In this document: in pieces, positions 1 through 5,970 of the stretch
Layout of the letters: every line of letters begins with the position of its first letter
Numbering within the stretch: position 1 is the stretch's first letter
Assembly (NCBI GenBank): GCA_934636305.1
Contig: CAKUAM010000018.1
Coordinates: 1 to 28,739 of the forward strand
DNA: 28,739 nt
Reading direction: 5' to 3'
Origin: an uncultured Oscillospiraceae bacterium
GTDB lineage: Bacteria; Bacillota; Clostridia; Oscillospirales; Oscillospiraceae
Notes under the pieces: model-generated
Seen by the model: the letters and a program-made list of their open reading frames with translations, nothing else
Told to the model about the DNA's origin: nothing
The model's database searches: none
Program-made: the position numbers and the translations under genes

Positions 1-1597
1 CAGCACGCTTCAGGATGGGCTCGGGGTTCATGGTGTTCATGGCCTCGCGGATGACCGGGGAGATGCAGTGGATGCGTTCGCCGATGGTGACGAACTTCGG
101 CGATTCAGGATCACGCTGCTTGTAGGTGACGCCCATGTCGACGACCTCGATGGCCGGGATGGAAGCGGCGATCTTCTCGAAATCGAGCGGCGCGTCTGCG
201 TCGGCGACAGCCTTCTTCTCCGCAGCGGGCGTCTTGGAAGCAGCAGCAGCCTCGGCGGCCTTGATGTGCTCGCCGTCACGCAGGTACTTGACCAGCTCAA
301 CAGCCTCACGCGTACCGACAACAACATTCCACTCCGGCAGCTTGTCCTGGATCTCGCCCTTCATGACAGCGACCTTGCCCGGGATAATAAGGGTGCGGTT
401 GTTGATCTTGGAGGCGATATCAAACTCGTCAAAGAACTTCTTGACGGAGGTGGAGGAGAACTTGCCGGCTGCCCATGCAGTCAGGACGGACATACCGGAT
501 GCATCGGTGATAAGCAGGTTCACCGGAACCTTGGAGCGCTCGAGCTCGCCGGAAACCAGGAAGTAAGTCAGCGCGAAGTCGACCGTCAGCGCGCACGGAT
601 CGTCGGGGCCGGCGCCGTTGATGGGGTAGATGCCAGGAGCAACCTTCATCGGCTTCTGCGGGTCGGTGAAGATGTTCTGACGCAGACCATAGAGCGGCAG
701 TGCCTCGGCGTAGCCCATCTTGTCCATAACGATGATGGAGCCATACTTGACGACGAACATTGCAGCCAGGGCCGTTTCCAGATGCTCGTTATGATCGCAC
801 AGCGTGGCAAGATTGACGATGGAGGGATAACCGAACGTGCGGTCACCATCCTTGATGGCGGTGCGGCGGACAAGCACAGCATTTGCAAACGTCTCCTTGA
901 TGGTGGAGGCGGTCACATCGAGAATGAGGTTCTTGTTGCCGGCCTTTTCCAGCTCTGCAACCGTGTCATGCAGCTCGGCAAGATCCGCGCCGCTGACGCC
1001 CAGAACAAGACCTGCCTCTTTGGCAATCTCGTTCATGGCTGCAAAGGTATCCTTGTTTGCGCCGTTGAGAATGGGCTTGTTATCCTTGATGGCTTCGACG
1101 GCTGCCTTGGCAGTGTCGACGTCCTTGGTGTCGATGATGACGGTGCGGTCGGCCAGAGCCGCTGCCTTCTTGCAGAGCTCTACAAACTTTGCGCTGTCGC
1201 CGGCGTCATGGACGAAAACACACTCGACCATCTCGCGCTCGCCGATACGCTCGTAATCGACCTTCTTGATGCCCTCAAGGCGTGCCTCGACGGCAGCATC
1301 ATCCATATCGGTCGACAGCGTGGCGGCAAACAGGTTGCGGTTGACGAGCGTCTTTTCATGACGCATCATGACGGTCTCGCCGCCAAGCTTATGTGCGCCG
1401 ACCTCGATGGTCTTCATGGGAGGCGCAGTTGCCTCGGACAGAAGGGCCACCGCTTCTTCGGACATGTACGGGCACTTGGTGATGGGCACTGCGCCCTGTG
1501 CAACCTTCATGCAGAATGCCATGCAGGTGGGGCTGCCGCATTCTTTACAGTTCTTTTTCGGGGATAATTTGAAAATGTCAAGACCTTTGACTGCCAT
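1..1597 (-). CDS. acsC: Corrinoid iron-sulfur protein large subunit, fused in frame to the start of an AcsE-type methyltransferase domain (partial)
   Basis: This is the large (gamma) subunit of the corrinoid iron-sulfur protein, which carries the methyl group from methyltetrahydrofolate to acetyl-CoA synthase in the Wood-Ljungdahl pathway. The open frame gives 532 residues and continues past base 1. Residues 17, 20, 25 and 42 form the CX2CX4CX16C motif of the N-terminal 4Fe-4S domain. A TIM-barrel region follows, then a B12-binding region with a GMSVLTAWAAGKF motif near residue 400. AcsC is normally about 445 residues. Here an Ala/Lys-rich linker (about 441-500) leads to FVTIGERIHCISPVIREAM from residue 502, which resembles the N-terminus of pterin-binding methyltransferases such as AcsE. 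Only about 31 residues of that domain are visible. The start ATG has GGAGG upstream and lies 21 bp after acsD. The AcsC call is secure; the AcsE identity of the tail is inferred. Confidence 0.93.
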   Translation of the reverse strand, partial: MAVKGLDIFKLSPKKNCKECGSPTCMAFCMKVAQGAVPITKCPYMSEEAVALLSEATAPPMKTIEVGAHKLGGETVMMRHEKTLVNRNLFAATLSTDMDDAAVEARLEGIKKVDYERIGEREMVECVFVHDAGDSAKFVELCKKAAALADRTVIIDTKDVDTAKAAVEAIKDNKPILNGANKDTFAAMNEIAKEAGLVLGVSGADLAELHDTVAELEKAGNKNLILDVTASTIKETFANAVLVRRTAIKDGDRTFGYPSIVNLATLCDHNEHLETALAAMFVVKYGSIIVMDKMGYAEALPLYGLRQNIFTDPQKPMKVAPGIYPINGAGPDDPCALTVDFALTYFLVSGELERSKVPVNLLITDASGMSVLTAWAAGKFSSTSVKKFFDEFDIASKINNRTLIIPGKVAVMKGEIQDKLPEWNVVVGTREAVELVKYLRDGEHIKAAEAAAASKTPAAEKKAVADADAPLDFEKIAASIPAIEVVDMGVTYKQRDPESPKFVTIGERIHCISPVIREAMNTMNPEPILKRA

Positions 1598-1618
1598 AGT
1601 GTGGTTCCTCCTTCCCGC

Positions 1619-2563
1619 TTACATCAGCGCGTCGATCATCTTAGCGATGGTCTTGATTGCTTCCGGATGGCGCAGAATGACCGCGTCGGAGCCGCCGGCC
1701 AGCACAGCTGCCGCGGTGGTGATCTCCATTTCGATGCCGCGTTCTTCCTGACTGCCCCATTCAGGCATATCTTCTTCGGACATGACTGCTTCCTTGACGC
1801 CCCAGGTATCGGAGGAAACCGGCGTCATGATGGGCATCTGCAGCATGGTGTCTGCCTGCTTCAGTGCAGCATCCTTCACGCGGTCAAGCGTGGAGGCGAC
1901 GTACTCGTAGCCATAACCGGCAGCAGCGGAGCCGATGTTCATGACGATGGACTGTGCGTTGACGCCCAGTTGGGTCATGACGGTATTGAGCTGCTTGGCA
2001 AGGTTGATATCGACGGCGGATTCCGCGCCGACCTTCTGGTTGTAGGCCAGGCCTGCGGATGCGCCGACAGTCTTATAGTTTTCATCACGTGCGGACAGAA
2101 CGAGAATGTTCTTGCCGGCTAGCGCCTCGGCAATCTTGTTGAACAGCTCGGTGTCCTTTTCGATGTTCTTGCAGCCCATGATGACGAGCGGCAGAGTGGT
2201 TGCTTCAGAGACGTCCTTGGCAAGCTGGACGCACTCCTCCACGGGCTTGTTCAGGCCGTTGGGATCTGCACCTTCCAGATGCAGACAGACAAACGAAGCA
2301 CCCTCGAGCGATTCTGCACGCTTTGCCATCTCAGGCACGGTGGTGCAGCCTTCGTAGAATGCTTTTTCGCCGGGCATGGTGTACTCTGCCATGCCGAGAT
2401 CGGTCAGCTCAACGCCGATCTTGGGTGCGTTCTTGATCTCAGCGTCGAACGTGTGGAACGGCAGCACGTTCTGACCGCCGATTGCGGTGGCCTTGTCGCC
2501 AACGCCGAGCACAACTTCATTGATGTGCGCGTTGAACGCCTGTTTCTTGGGAACGAAAGGCAT
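1619..2563 (-). CDS. acsD: Corrinoid iron-sulfur protein small subunit
   Basis: This is the delta (small) subunit of the corrinoid iron-sulfur protein, a cobalt-free TIM-barrel partner of AcsC that helps hold the corrinoid for methyl transfer. The 314-residue length fits the family. Recognisable segments are the N-terminal NEVVLGVGDKATAIGGQNVLPFHTFD, read here as two halves (NEVVLGVGDKA and TAIGGQNVLPFHTFD), the LEGADPN loop, and a C-terminal half rich in conserved Gly/Ala around SIVMNIGSAAAGYGYEY. A GGGGGA ribosome site precedes the ATG. It lies between cooC (34-bp gap) and acsC (21-bp gap) on the same strand, so cotranscription is expected. Nothing looks broken or truncated. Confidence 0.95.
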   Translation of the reverse strand: MPFVPKKQAFNAHINEVVLGVGDKATAIGGQNVLPFHTFDAEIKNAPKIGVELTDLGMAEYTMPGEKAFYEGCTTVPEMAKRAESLEGASFVCLHLEGADPNGLNKPVEECVQLAKDVSEATTLPLVIMGCKNIEKDTELFNKIAEALAGKNILVLSARDENYKTVGASAGLAYNQKVGAESAVDINLAKQLNTVMTQLGVNAQSIVMNIGSAAAGYGYEYVASTLDRVKDAALKQADTMLQMPIMTPVSSDTWGVKEAVMSEEDMPEWGSQEERGIEMEITTAAAVLAGGSDAVILRHPEAIKTIAKMIDALM

Positions 2564-2597
2564 AATAATGAATCCCCCTATAAAAAAATCTTTTTGC

Positions 2598-3368
2598 CTA
2601 CAGCTTCAGCTCCTGCATAACGGCCTTGAGGGCCTGCTTGACAGGAGTGTCGTCCGGAACCTTGGAGCTGGGCTTTCCCTCGCAGTCGTATTCATAGACG
2701 GTTTCGTCCTGCGGGAGCACGCCGACCAGCTCGAGGCCGAACTTCTTTATCTCATCCATGACGCCAGGGTTGAGCTCTCCATTCGGCGCACGGTTGACGA
2801 TCAATTTCATTTCGCCCGGATTCAGGTTCATTTCCCGAATCATCTCGGCAATACGGCCAACGGCCTGAATGCCGCGGCGGGAGCAGTCGGAAATCAGAAG
2901 CATCGTGTCGACATGCGGCAGAAGTCCGCGGCTGATATGCTCCAGACCAGCCTCATTGTCCACCACCATATAGCGGTAGTTGCCGACATATTTATCAATC
3001 TGCGTCTTTAAAACGCCATTGACATAGCAATAGCAGCCCTTGCCCTGCGTGCGGCCCATGACGAGCATGTCAAAGTCATCCTCCTCGATAAGCGCGGAGT
3101 TGAACTTTACTTCGGCGTAATCCGCCTTCGTCATATTGGCCGGAATGGAGCCGGACTGTTCCGCGTGCGCCATCTCCTCCCGGATGTCGCCAAGCGTCGT
3201 CTCGACCTCGACACCCAGGACCTCGTTGAGGTTGGAGTTTGCGTCCGCATCGACCACCAGAATGGGGCCCTTGTTCTGCTTGCACAGATAGTCGATTATC
3301 ATGCCGCAGGTCGTCGTCTTGCCGACGCCGCCCTTCCCGGCGACTGCGATGATATGCGTATTTGCCAT
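2598..3368 (-). CDS. cooC: CooC-type nickel-insertion ATPase for CO dehydrogenase/acetyl-CoA synthase
   Basis: This is a MinD/ParA-fold ATPase of the CooC/AcsF group, which supports nickel insertion into CO dehydrogenase or acetyl-CoA synthase. The deviant Walker A motif GKGGVGKTT lies at residues 11-19, and a CXC motif (Cys112, Cys114, GCYCYVNG) matches the metal-binding pair of CooC dimers. A conserved NEAGLEH segment corresponds to the switch region of the family. Length is 256 residues, as expected. The start ATG follows AAGGAG. It lies between metF and acsD. CooC and AcsF cannot be told apart from sequence alone, and the nickel enzymes themselves must lie outside the window. Confidence 0.93.
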   Translation of the reverse strand: MANTHIIAVAGKGGVGKTTTCGMIIDYLCKQNKGPILVVDADANSNLNEVLGVEVETTLGDIREEMAHAEQSGSIPANMTKADYAEVKFNSALIEEDDFDMLVMGRTQGKGCYCYVNGVLKTQIDKYVGNYRYMVVDNEAGLEHISRGLLPHVDTMLLISDCSRRGIQAVGRIAEMIREMNLNPGEMKLIVNRAPNGELNPGVMDEIKKFGLELVGVLPQDETVYEYDCEGKPSSKVPDDTPVKQALKAVMQELKL

Positions 3369-3396
3369 AGTTTCTCTCCTTGGGAAATCCCGGCAA

Positions 3397-3420
3397 GCAG
3401 GCGGGCATCCGCCCGCCTGC
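3397..3420 (-). promoter_or_regulatory. Ten-bp GC-rich hairpin between metF and cooC
   Basis: GCAGGCGGGC and GCCCGCCTGC form a perfect 10-bp stem around a 4-nt loop, in the 74-bp gap between the metF stop and the cooC start. No U-run follows on the transcribed strand, so it is not a classical terminator. It could be an RNA processing or stability element that sets metF and cooC-acs mRNA ratios, or a weak attenuator. Confidence 0.5.
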
Positions 3421-3442
3421 CAGATTGCCTGTTCAGATTTTC

Positions 3443-4372
3443 TCAGATAAGATCAATGAGGCCGGATTCCTTGGCAATGTAGGCCACATCCTCGTACTTG
3501 TTGAGTGCGTACAGATGGATTCCATCAATCCCGCAGGCGCGGTACTCATCGATCTGGTTGATGGTGTATTCGATACCGGCCTTCTTGAAGCTCTCCTTCT
3601 TGCCGGCTGCGTCTGCATCAAACGGCTCCTTTTCGAAGGGGTTCGGGAAGATCCAGTATTTCGAGATGATCTCGCAGAGCTTGCGGTCCATCACGCAGCC
3701 GTTGCGGCTGAGCGCCATGTTGATCGTGGCAGCCTGATCGAGAATCGGCATGATGCCCACATCGACCGGCAGCCAGATACCGGCGTTGCGGATGGCCTCC
3801 AGCCACCACTTGAACTGATCCATATCCCAGCAAAGCTGCGAGATGATGTAGTCCGCGCCGTTATCCTGCTTCTGCTTCAAGAATGCAATGTCCGCCTCGA
3901 TCGAGCGGCACTGAATATGGCCCTCGGGCGAACCGGCGACTGCGATGGTGAACTTGTCGCCGAACTCCTTGCGGACAAACTTGACCAGCTCGGTTGCATA
4001 ATGCAGATCGCCGTGTGTGCCGGTCCAGCCAAACGGCAGGTCGCCGCGCAGCGCGAGCATATGGTCGATCCCATGGTCAAGGTAGGTCTGCAGCTTTTCC
4101 TTGATATCCTCTTTGGTATTGCCGATGCAGGTGAAATGGGTGACAGGCGTTGTCTTGCCGTCTGCCTTGACTTTGTCCAGCACCTCAAGGTTCTTGCCTA
4201 CATTGGTGCCGCCTGCGCCGTAGGTGCAGGAAATGTAGTCGGGCTGCAGCGTGTAGAGCTTGTCCAGCACGCCGTCTTTGCCGCAGAGCTTTTCCATGCC
4301 GATGTCTGTTTTCGGCGGGAAAACCTCAAAGGAGAAGGTTGCGCGATTTTCGTAGATGTCTGCTACGCTCAT
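3443..4372 (-). CDS. metF: Methylenetetrahydrofolate reductase
   Basis: MetF reduces 5,10-methylene-THF to 5-methyl-THF, the methyl donor used by AcsE and the corrinoid protein encoded downstream. The N-terminus reads ATFSFEVFPPKTD, the hallmark of this FAD TIM-barrel family. It is followed by DYISCTYGAGGTN, HMLALRGDLPFG and a C-terminal GIDGIHLYALN motif. An upstream in-frame ATG at 4384 exists, but GGAGG at 4378-4382 lies 5 bp before the ATG at 4372, so the start is placed at 4372 (309 residues). Acetogen MetF often works with a MetV zinc-finger partner; no metV was seen here. It has its own promoter and a 5-prime leader hairpin, and is followed by cooC and acsD. Confidence 0.95.
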   Translation of the reverse strand: MSVADIYENRATFSFEVFPPKTDIGMEKLCGKDGVLDKLYTLQPDYISCTYGAGGTNVGKNLEVLDKVKADGKTTPVTHFTCIGNTKEDIKEKLQTYLDHGIDHMLALRGDLPFGWTGTHGDLHYATELVKFVRKEFGDKFTIAVAGSPEGHIQCRSIEADIAFLKQKQDNGADYIISQLCWDMDQFKWWLEAIRNAGIWLPVDVGIMPILDQAATINMALSRNGCVMDRKLCEIISKYWIFPNPFEKEPFDADAAGKKESFKKAGIEYTINQIDEYRACGIDGIHLYALNKYEDVAYIAKESGLIDLI

Positions 4373-4419
4373 AATTGCCTCCATATCCAGTTTTTGAAAT
4401 AGATTGCCTGAGTGGCTGC

Positions 4420-4441
4420 ATGCCGGCTCACGCCAGCATGG
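4420..4441 (-). promoter_or_regulatory. Leader hairpin with GNRA loop upstream of metF
   Basis: On the minus-strand transcript CATGCTGGC and GCCGGCATG pair (9 bp, one U-G wobble) around a GUGA loop, which is a GNRA tetraloop. The wobble would be a C-A mismatch on the plus strand, so the minus transcript is the natural one. It sits between the metF promoter and start codon. No U-run follows. Confidence 0.45.
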
Positions 4442-4456
4442 ATTCGATACAAAAAT

Positions 4457-4485
4457 ATCGTATCACACTTGTCGGGCAATTACAA
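4457..4485 (-). promoter_or_regulatory. Sigma-A-type promoter for metF-cooC-acsD-acsC
   Basis: On the minus strand TTGTAA (4480-4485) is separated by exactly 17 bp from TACGAT (4457-4462). It points at metF, about 85 bp before its start codon. The -10 region overlaps a small inverted repeat (GATAC and GTATC around an A/T core, about 4446-4464), a possible operator. It lies in the 184-bp gap after the 75-residue gene, so the metF-acs genes can be transcribed separately from the upstream nickel genes. Confidence 0.6.
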
Positions 4486-4556
4486 GACCTTGGGCATGGA
4501 TTTATATGAAAAAAAGCATTTCTTTTTACAATCTTGGCATGGCAGGTTTCAGAAAC

Positions 4557-4784
4557 TCACAGCCGCGTCATCAGGATCTTCTGGCTGACGCCGCCGGAGA
4601 CGACATAGACCGTCAGATCTCCGGTCTCCTTTTCGTCTACCGTCAGCTCGACATCCTTCCCCTGAATCAGGCTGCGCACCCAGCCAACCGGGTCGTCCGT
4701 CTCAATTTCCTCAAAAAAGACGTCGCGCATCTGGTTGTTGCCGCAGAGGTTCTGCACCTCGCGCACGACTTCATATTCCGCCAT
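4557..4784 (-). CDS. Unrecognised 75-residue protein in the nickel-maturation operon
   Basis: I do not recognise this family. The protein is 75 residues, acidic and soluble-looking, with one Cys (Cys14) in LCGNNQMRDVFFEEIE and a C-terminal half (KDVELTVDEKETGDLTVYV) that looks like a beta-hairpin. It has no signal peptide, membrane segment or metal-binding cluster. The start is only 2 bp after the cooT stop, with an AAGGA ribosome site inside the end of cooT, so the two are translationally linked. This position after a His-rich protein and CooT suggests a role in nickel handling or CO dehydrogenase/acetyl-CoA synthase maturation. That is inference from context only. Confidence 0.75.
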   Translation of the reverse strand: MAEYEVVREVQNLCGNNQMRDVFFEEIETDDPVGWVRSLIQGKDVELTVDEKETGDLTVYVVSGGVSQKILMTRL

Positions 4785-4786
4785 AC

Positions 4787-4975
4787 TCAGTCCTTGACGA
4801 TGATGGCCGTGTTGCCGACAAGATCGATGGTCGCAAGCCGCCCCTCAACGCGGTGCTGCCGCTCAAACAGATCCACCAGCACAACAAAACCGTCCTTGCA
4901 GTCGATCCGCTGCACGTTGGACAAAATCAGGTTCTGCTGCTCGACGCTGTTTTCATAAACGTTGGAAAGACACAT
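4787..4975 (-). CDS. cooT: CooT-family nickel-binding protein
   Basis: This is a 62-residue member of the CooT family, small beta-rich nickel-binding proteins tied to CO dehydrogenase maturation. It begins Met-Cys, and Cys2 is the nickel ligand in characterised CooT. The body follows the family pattern: a short strand (LSNVYEN), then NVQRIDCKDGFVVLVDLF, then RVEGRLATIDLVGNTAIIV. AGGAG precedes the ATG by 11 nt. It lies between the His-rich gene (21-bp gap) and the 75-residue gene (2-bp gap), with cooC further downstream, so the cooC-cooT-His-rich trio known from Rhodospirillum rubrum is present in rearranged form. The family call rests on the whole sequence pattern plus context. Confidence 0.85.
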   Translation of the reverse strand: MCLSNVYENSVEQQNLILSNVQRIDCKDGFVVLVDLFERQHRVEGRLATIDLVGNTAIIVKD

Positions 4976-4996
4976 AAGTATACAGGCTCCTGAAGC

Positions 4997-5326
4997 TTAC
5001 GCTTCCTGCATGGAGGCCAGCACCGTGGAAAGGCGCAGGTTCCCCTTTTCAAAATCGCTCACCGCCAGCATAATCTGGTCATAGGCGGTCGTTTCGCCCA
5101 TATCCTGCAGCTGCTTGGCAAGGTTCGCCAGTTCGTTGGCATGCGAGGCGTTGTGGCCAACCATATATTTCATCAGCGCCATCAGCTCCTGCTTGGGGCT
5201 GACATGCTCGTGGCCGCAGTCGGCGCAGTTGACATGCTCGCCGCAGTGGATATGCTCCCCGCACGCGTCATGGGAATGGGTGTGGGTATGCTCGTGTTCG
5301 TGCTCGTGGTCATGATCGAGATGCAT
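4997..5326 (-). CDS. His/Cys-rich metal-binding protein, CooJ-like in role
   Basis: The 109-residue protein has 14 His and 4 Cys (22, 28, 34, 37) in its first 42 residues, mostly as alternating His-Glu, His-Thr and His-Asp. A compact helical-looking domain follows (about 45-109, KQELMALMKYMVGHNASHAN and the segment after it). Such tails bind nickel or zinc. Together with CooT and CooC this recalls CooJ, the His-rich nickel chaperone of R. rubrum, although CooJ has its His cluster at the C-terminus. Homology to CooJ is not claimed. GGAGG (5334-5338) lies 7 nt before the ATG, and a consensus-like promoter stands upstream. Nickel storage or delivery is inferred; zinc is the alternative. Confidence 0.8.
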   Translation of the reverse strand: MHLDHDHEHEHEHTHTHSHDACGEHIHCGEHVNCADCGHEHVSPKQELMALMKYMVGHNASHANELANLAKQLQDMGETTAYDQIMLAVSDFEKGNLRLSTVLASMQEA

Positions 5327-5364
5327 GATTCATCCTCCGTGTTGCTATTGTATTGTTTAGTTGT

Positions 5365-5393
5365 ATTATATCCATCTGTTTGGATTTTGTAAA
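5365..5393 (-). promoter_or_regulatory. Strong promoter for the His-rich/cooT operon
   Basis: On the minus strand TTTACA (5388-5393), a 17-bp spacer, then a perfect TATAAT (5365-5370), 39 bp before the start codon at 5326. This is one of the best matches to consensus in the window, so the operon is probably highly expressed unless repressed, for example by the divergent CsoR-type regulator. Confidence 0.8.
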
Positions 5394-5438
5394 GCGTGCT
5401 CGGGCGTTCCTGTTTGTTTTTCCAAAAACATTTTCTGC

Positions 5439-5452
5439 AAAAACGCGTTTTT
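5439..5452. promoter_or_regulatory. Perfect 14-bp palindrome in the divergent promoter region (possible operator)
   Basis: AAAAACGCGTTTTT is a perfect palindrome between the two divergent promoters, about 45 bp upstream of the minus-strand -35 box and about 27 bp upstream of the csoR extended -10. Its position suits a regulator acting on both sides. The regulator is unknown; the CsoR-type protein is the nearest candidate. Confidence 0.35.
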
Positions 5453-5475
5453 AAGTGGAATTTCCATGTAAAGCA

Positions 5476-5500
5476 TGATACAATCAATGTAAATATTGAT
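5476..5500 (+). promoter_or_regulatory. Extended -10 promoter of the csoR-type gene with overlapping inverted repeat
   Basis: TGATACAAT (5476-5484) is an extended -10 element pointing at the csoR-like gene; no good -35 was found. ATCAAT-GTAAAT-ATTGAT (5483-5500) is an inverted repeat that begins at the last bases of the -10, where a bound repressor would block polymerase. A similar ATCAAT...ATTGAT pair occurs near the folT promoter (6346-6365). Confidence 0.5.
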
Positions 5501-5504
5501 ATAA

Positions 5505-5530
5505 GCGGCAGTTGACAAGAGCACACACGC
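5505..5530 (+). repeat. Leader copy of the terminal-stem repeat
   Basis: Bases 5505-5537 match 5971-6003 at 25 of 33 positions. Bases 5505-5529 match the reverse complement of 6268-6292 at 22 of 25. This copy lies in the leader of the csoR-type gene, so its transcript could pair with the 3-prime arm of the structured element downstream of the gene. It may be a competing RNA strand or a relic of a duplicated mobile-element end. Confidence 0.6.
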
Positions 5531-5571
5531 CTGTCGGCTGCCGCAAACCCAGAGCAAAGGAGTATCCCGGC

Positions 5572-5970
5572 ATGGAACACAACCACCCGCACGATCACGC
5601 CTACCTGCATGAACATGGAATCGCGCACCTGCATCACGAGGGCGACACGCACGATGCCGCGCACAATCATGCGCATACCCACACAGACGGCGAGCAGCCG
5701 CACGGGCATGTGCACGAAAATACGCAGGCTGTGCTCAATCGTCTCTCGCGCGCCATCGGACATCTGGAATCCGTGCGCCGCATGGTAGAAAGCGGCCGCG
5801 ACTGCAGCGAGGTTCTCATCCAGATTGCCGCTGTGCGCTCGGCCATCAACAACATCGGCAAGGTCATTCTGCAGGACCACATCCAGCACTGCATTGTCGA
5901 CGCTGTGGAGCATGACGACGAGCAGGCCATTGACGCGCTGTGCCAGGCAATCGACAAATTTGTAAAATAA
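5572..5970 (+). CDS. CsoR/FrmR-family metal-sensing repressor with a 17-His N-terminal extension
   Basis: A 132-residue all-helical repressor of the CsoR/RcnR/FrmR family, which releases DNA on binding metal or reacting with aldehyde. The core (about 50-132) has the family pattern, with Cys78, His103 and Cys107 in the Cys-His-X3-Cys arrangement of copper and nickel sensors. A His (His64) replaces the usual Gln in helix 1. Before the core is an extension with 17 His in 48 residues, which typical 85-90-residue members lack. AAAGGAG lies 9 nt before the ATG. It is divergent from a His-rich/CooT operon, so nickel sensing is the favoured reading; copper, cobalt or zinc are alternatives. Metal specificity cannot be read from sequence alone. 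Confidence 0.88.
   Translation: MEHNHPHDHAYLHEHGIAHLHHEGDTHDAAHNHAHTHTDGEQPHGHVHENTQAVLNRLSRAIGHLESVRRMVESGRDCSEVLIQIAAVRSAINNIGKVILQDHIQHCIVDAVEHDDEQAIDALCQAIDKFVK

Noticed and set aside
68..1567. A 499-residue plus-strand open frame opposite acsC.
   Set aside because: The minus-strand frame gives a clear AcsC with cluster and B12-binding motifs and a good ribosome site. The plus frame has no recognisable family and is a GC-driven shadow.
4506..4530. An A/T-rich hairpin after the 75-residue gene as a terminator.
   Set aside because: The stem is only about 6 bp of A-T with a T-run; stability is too low to call, although weak termination cannot be excluded.
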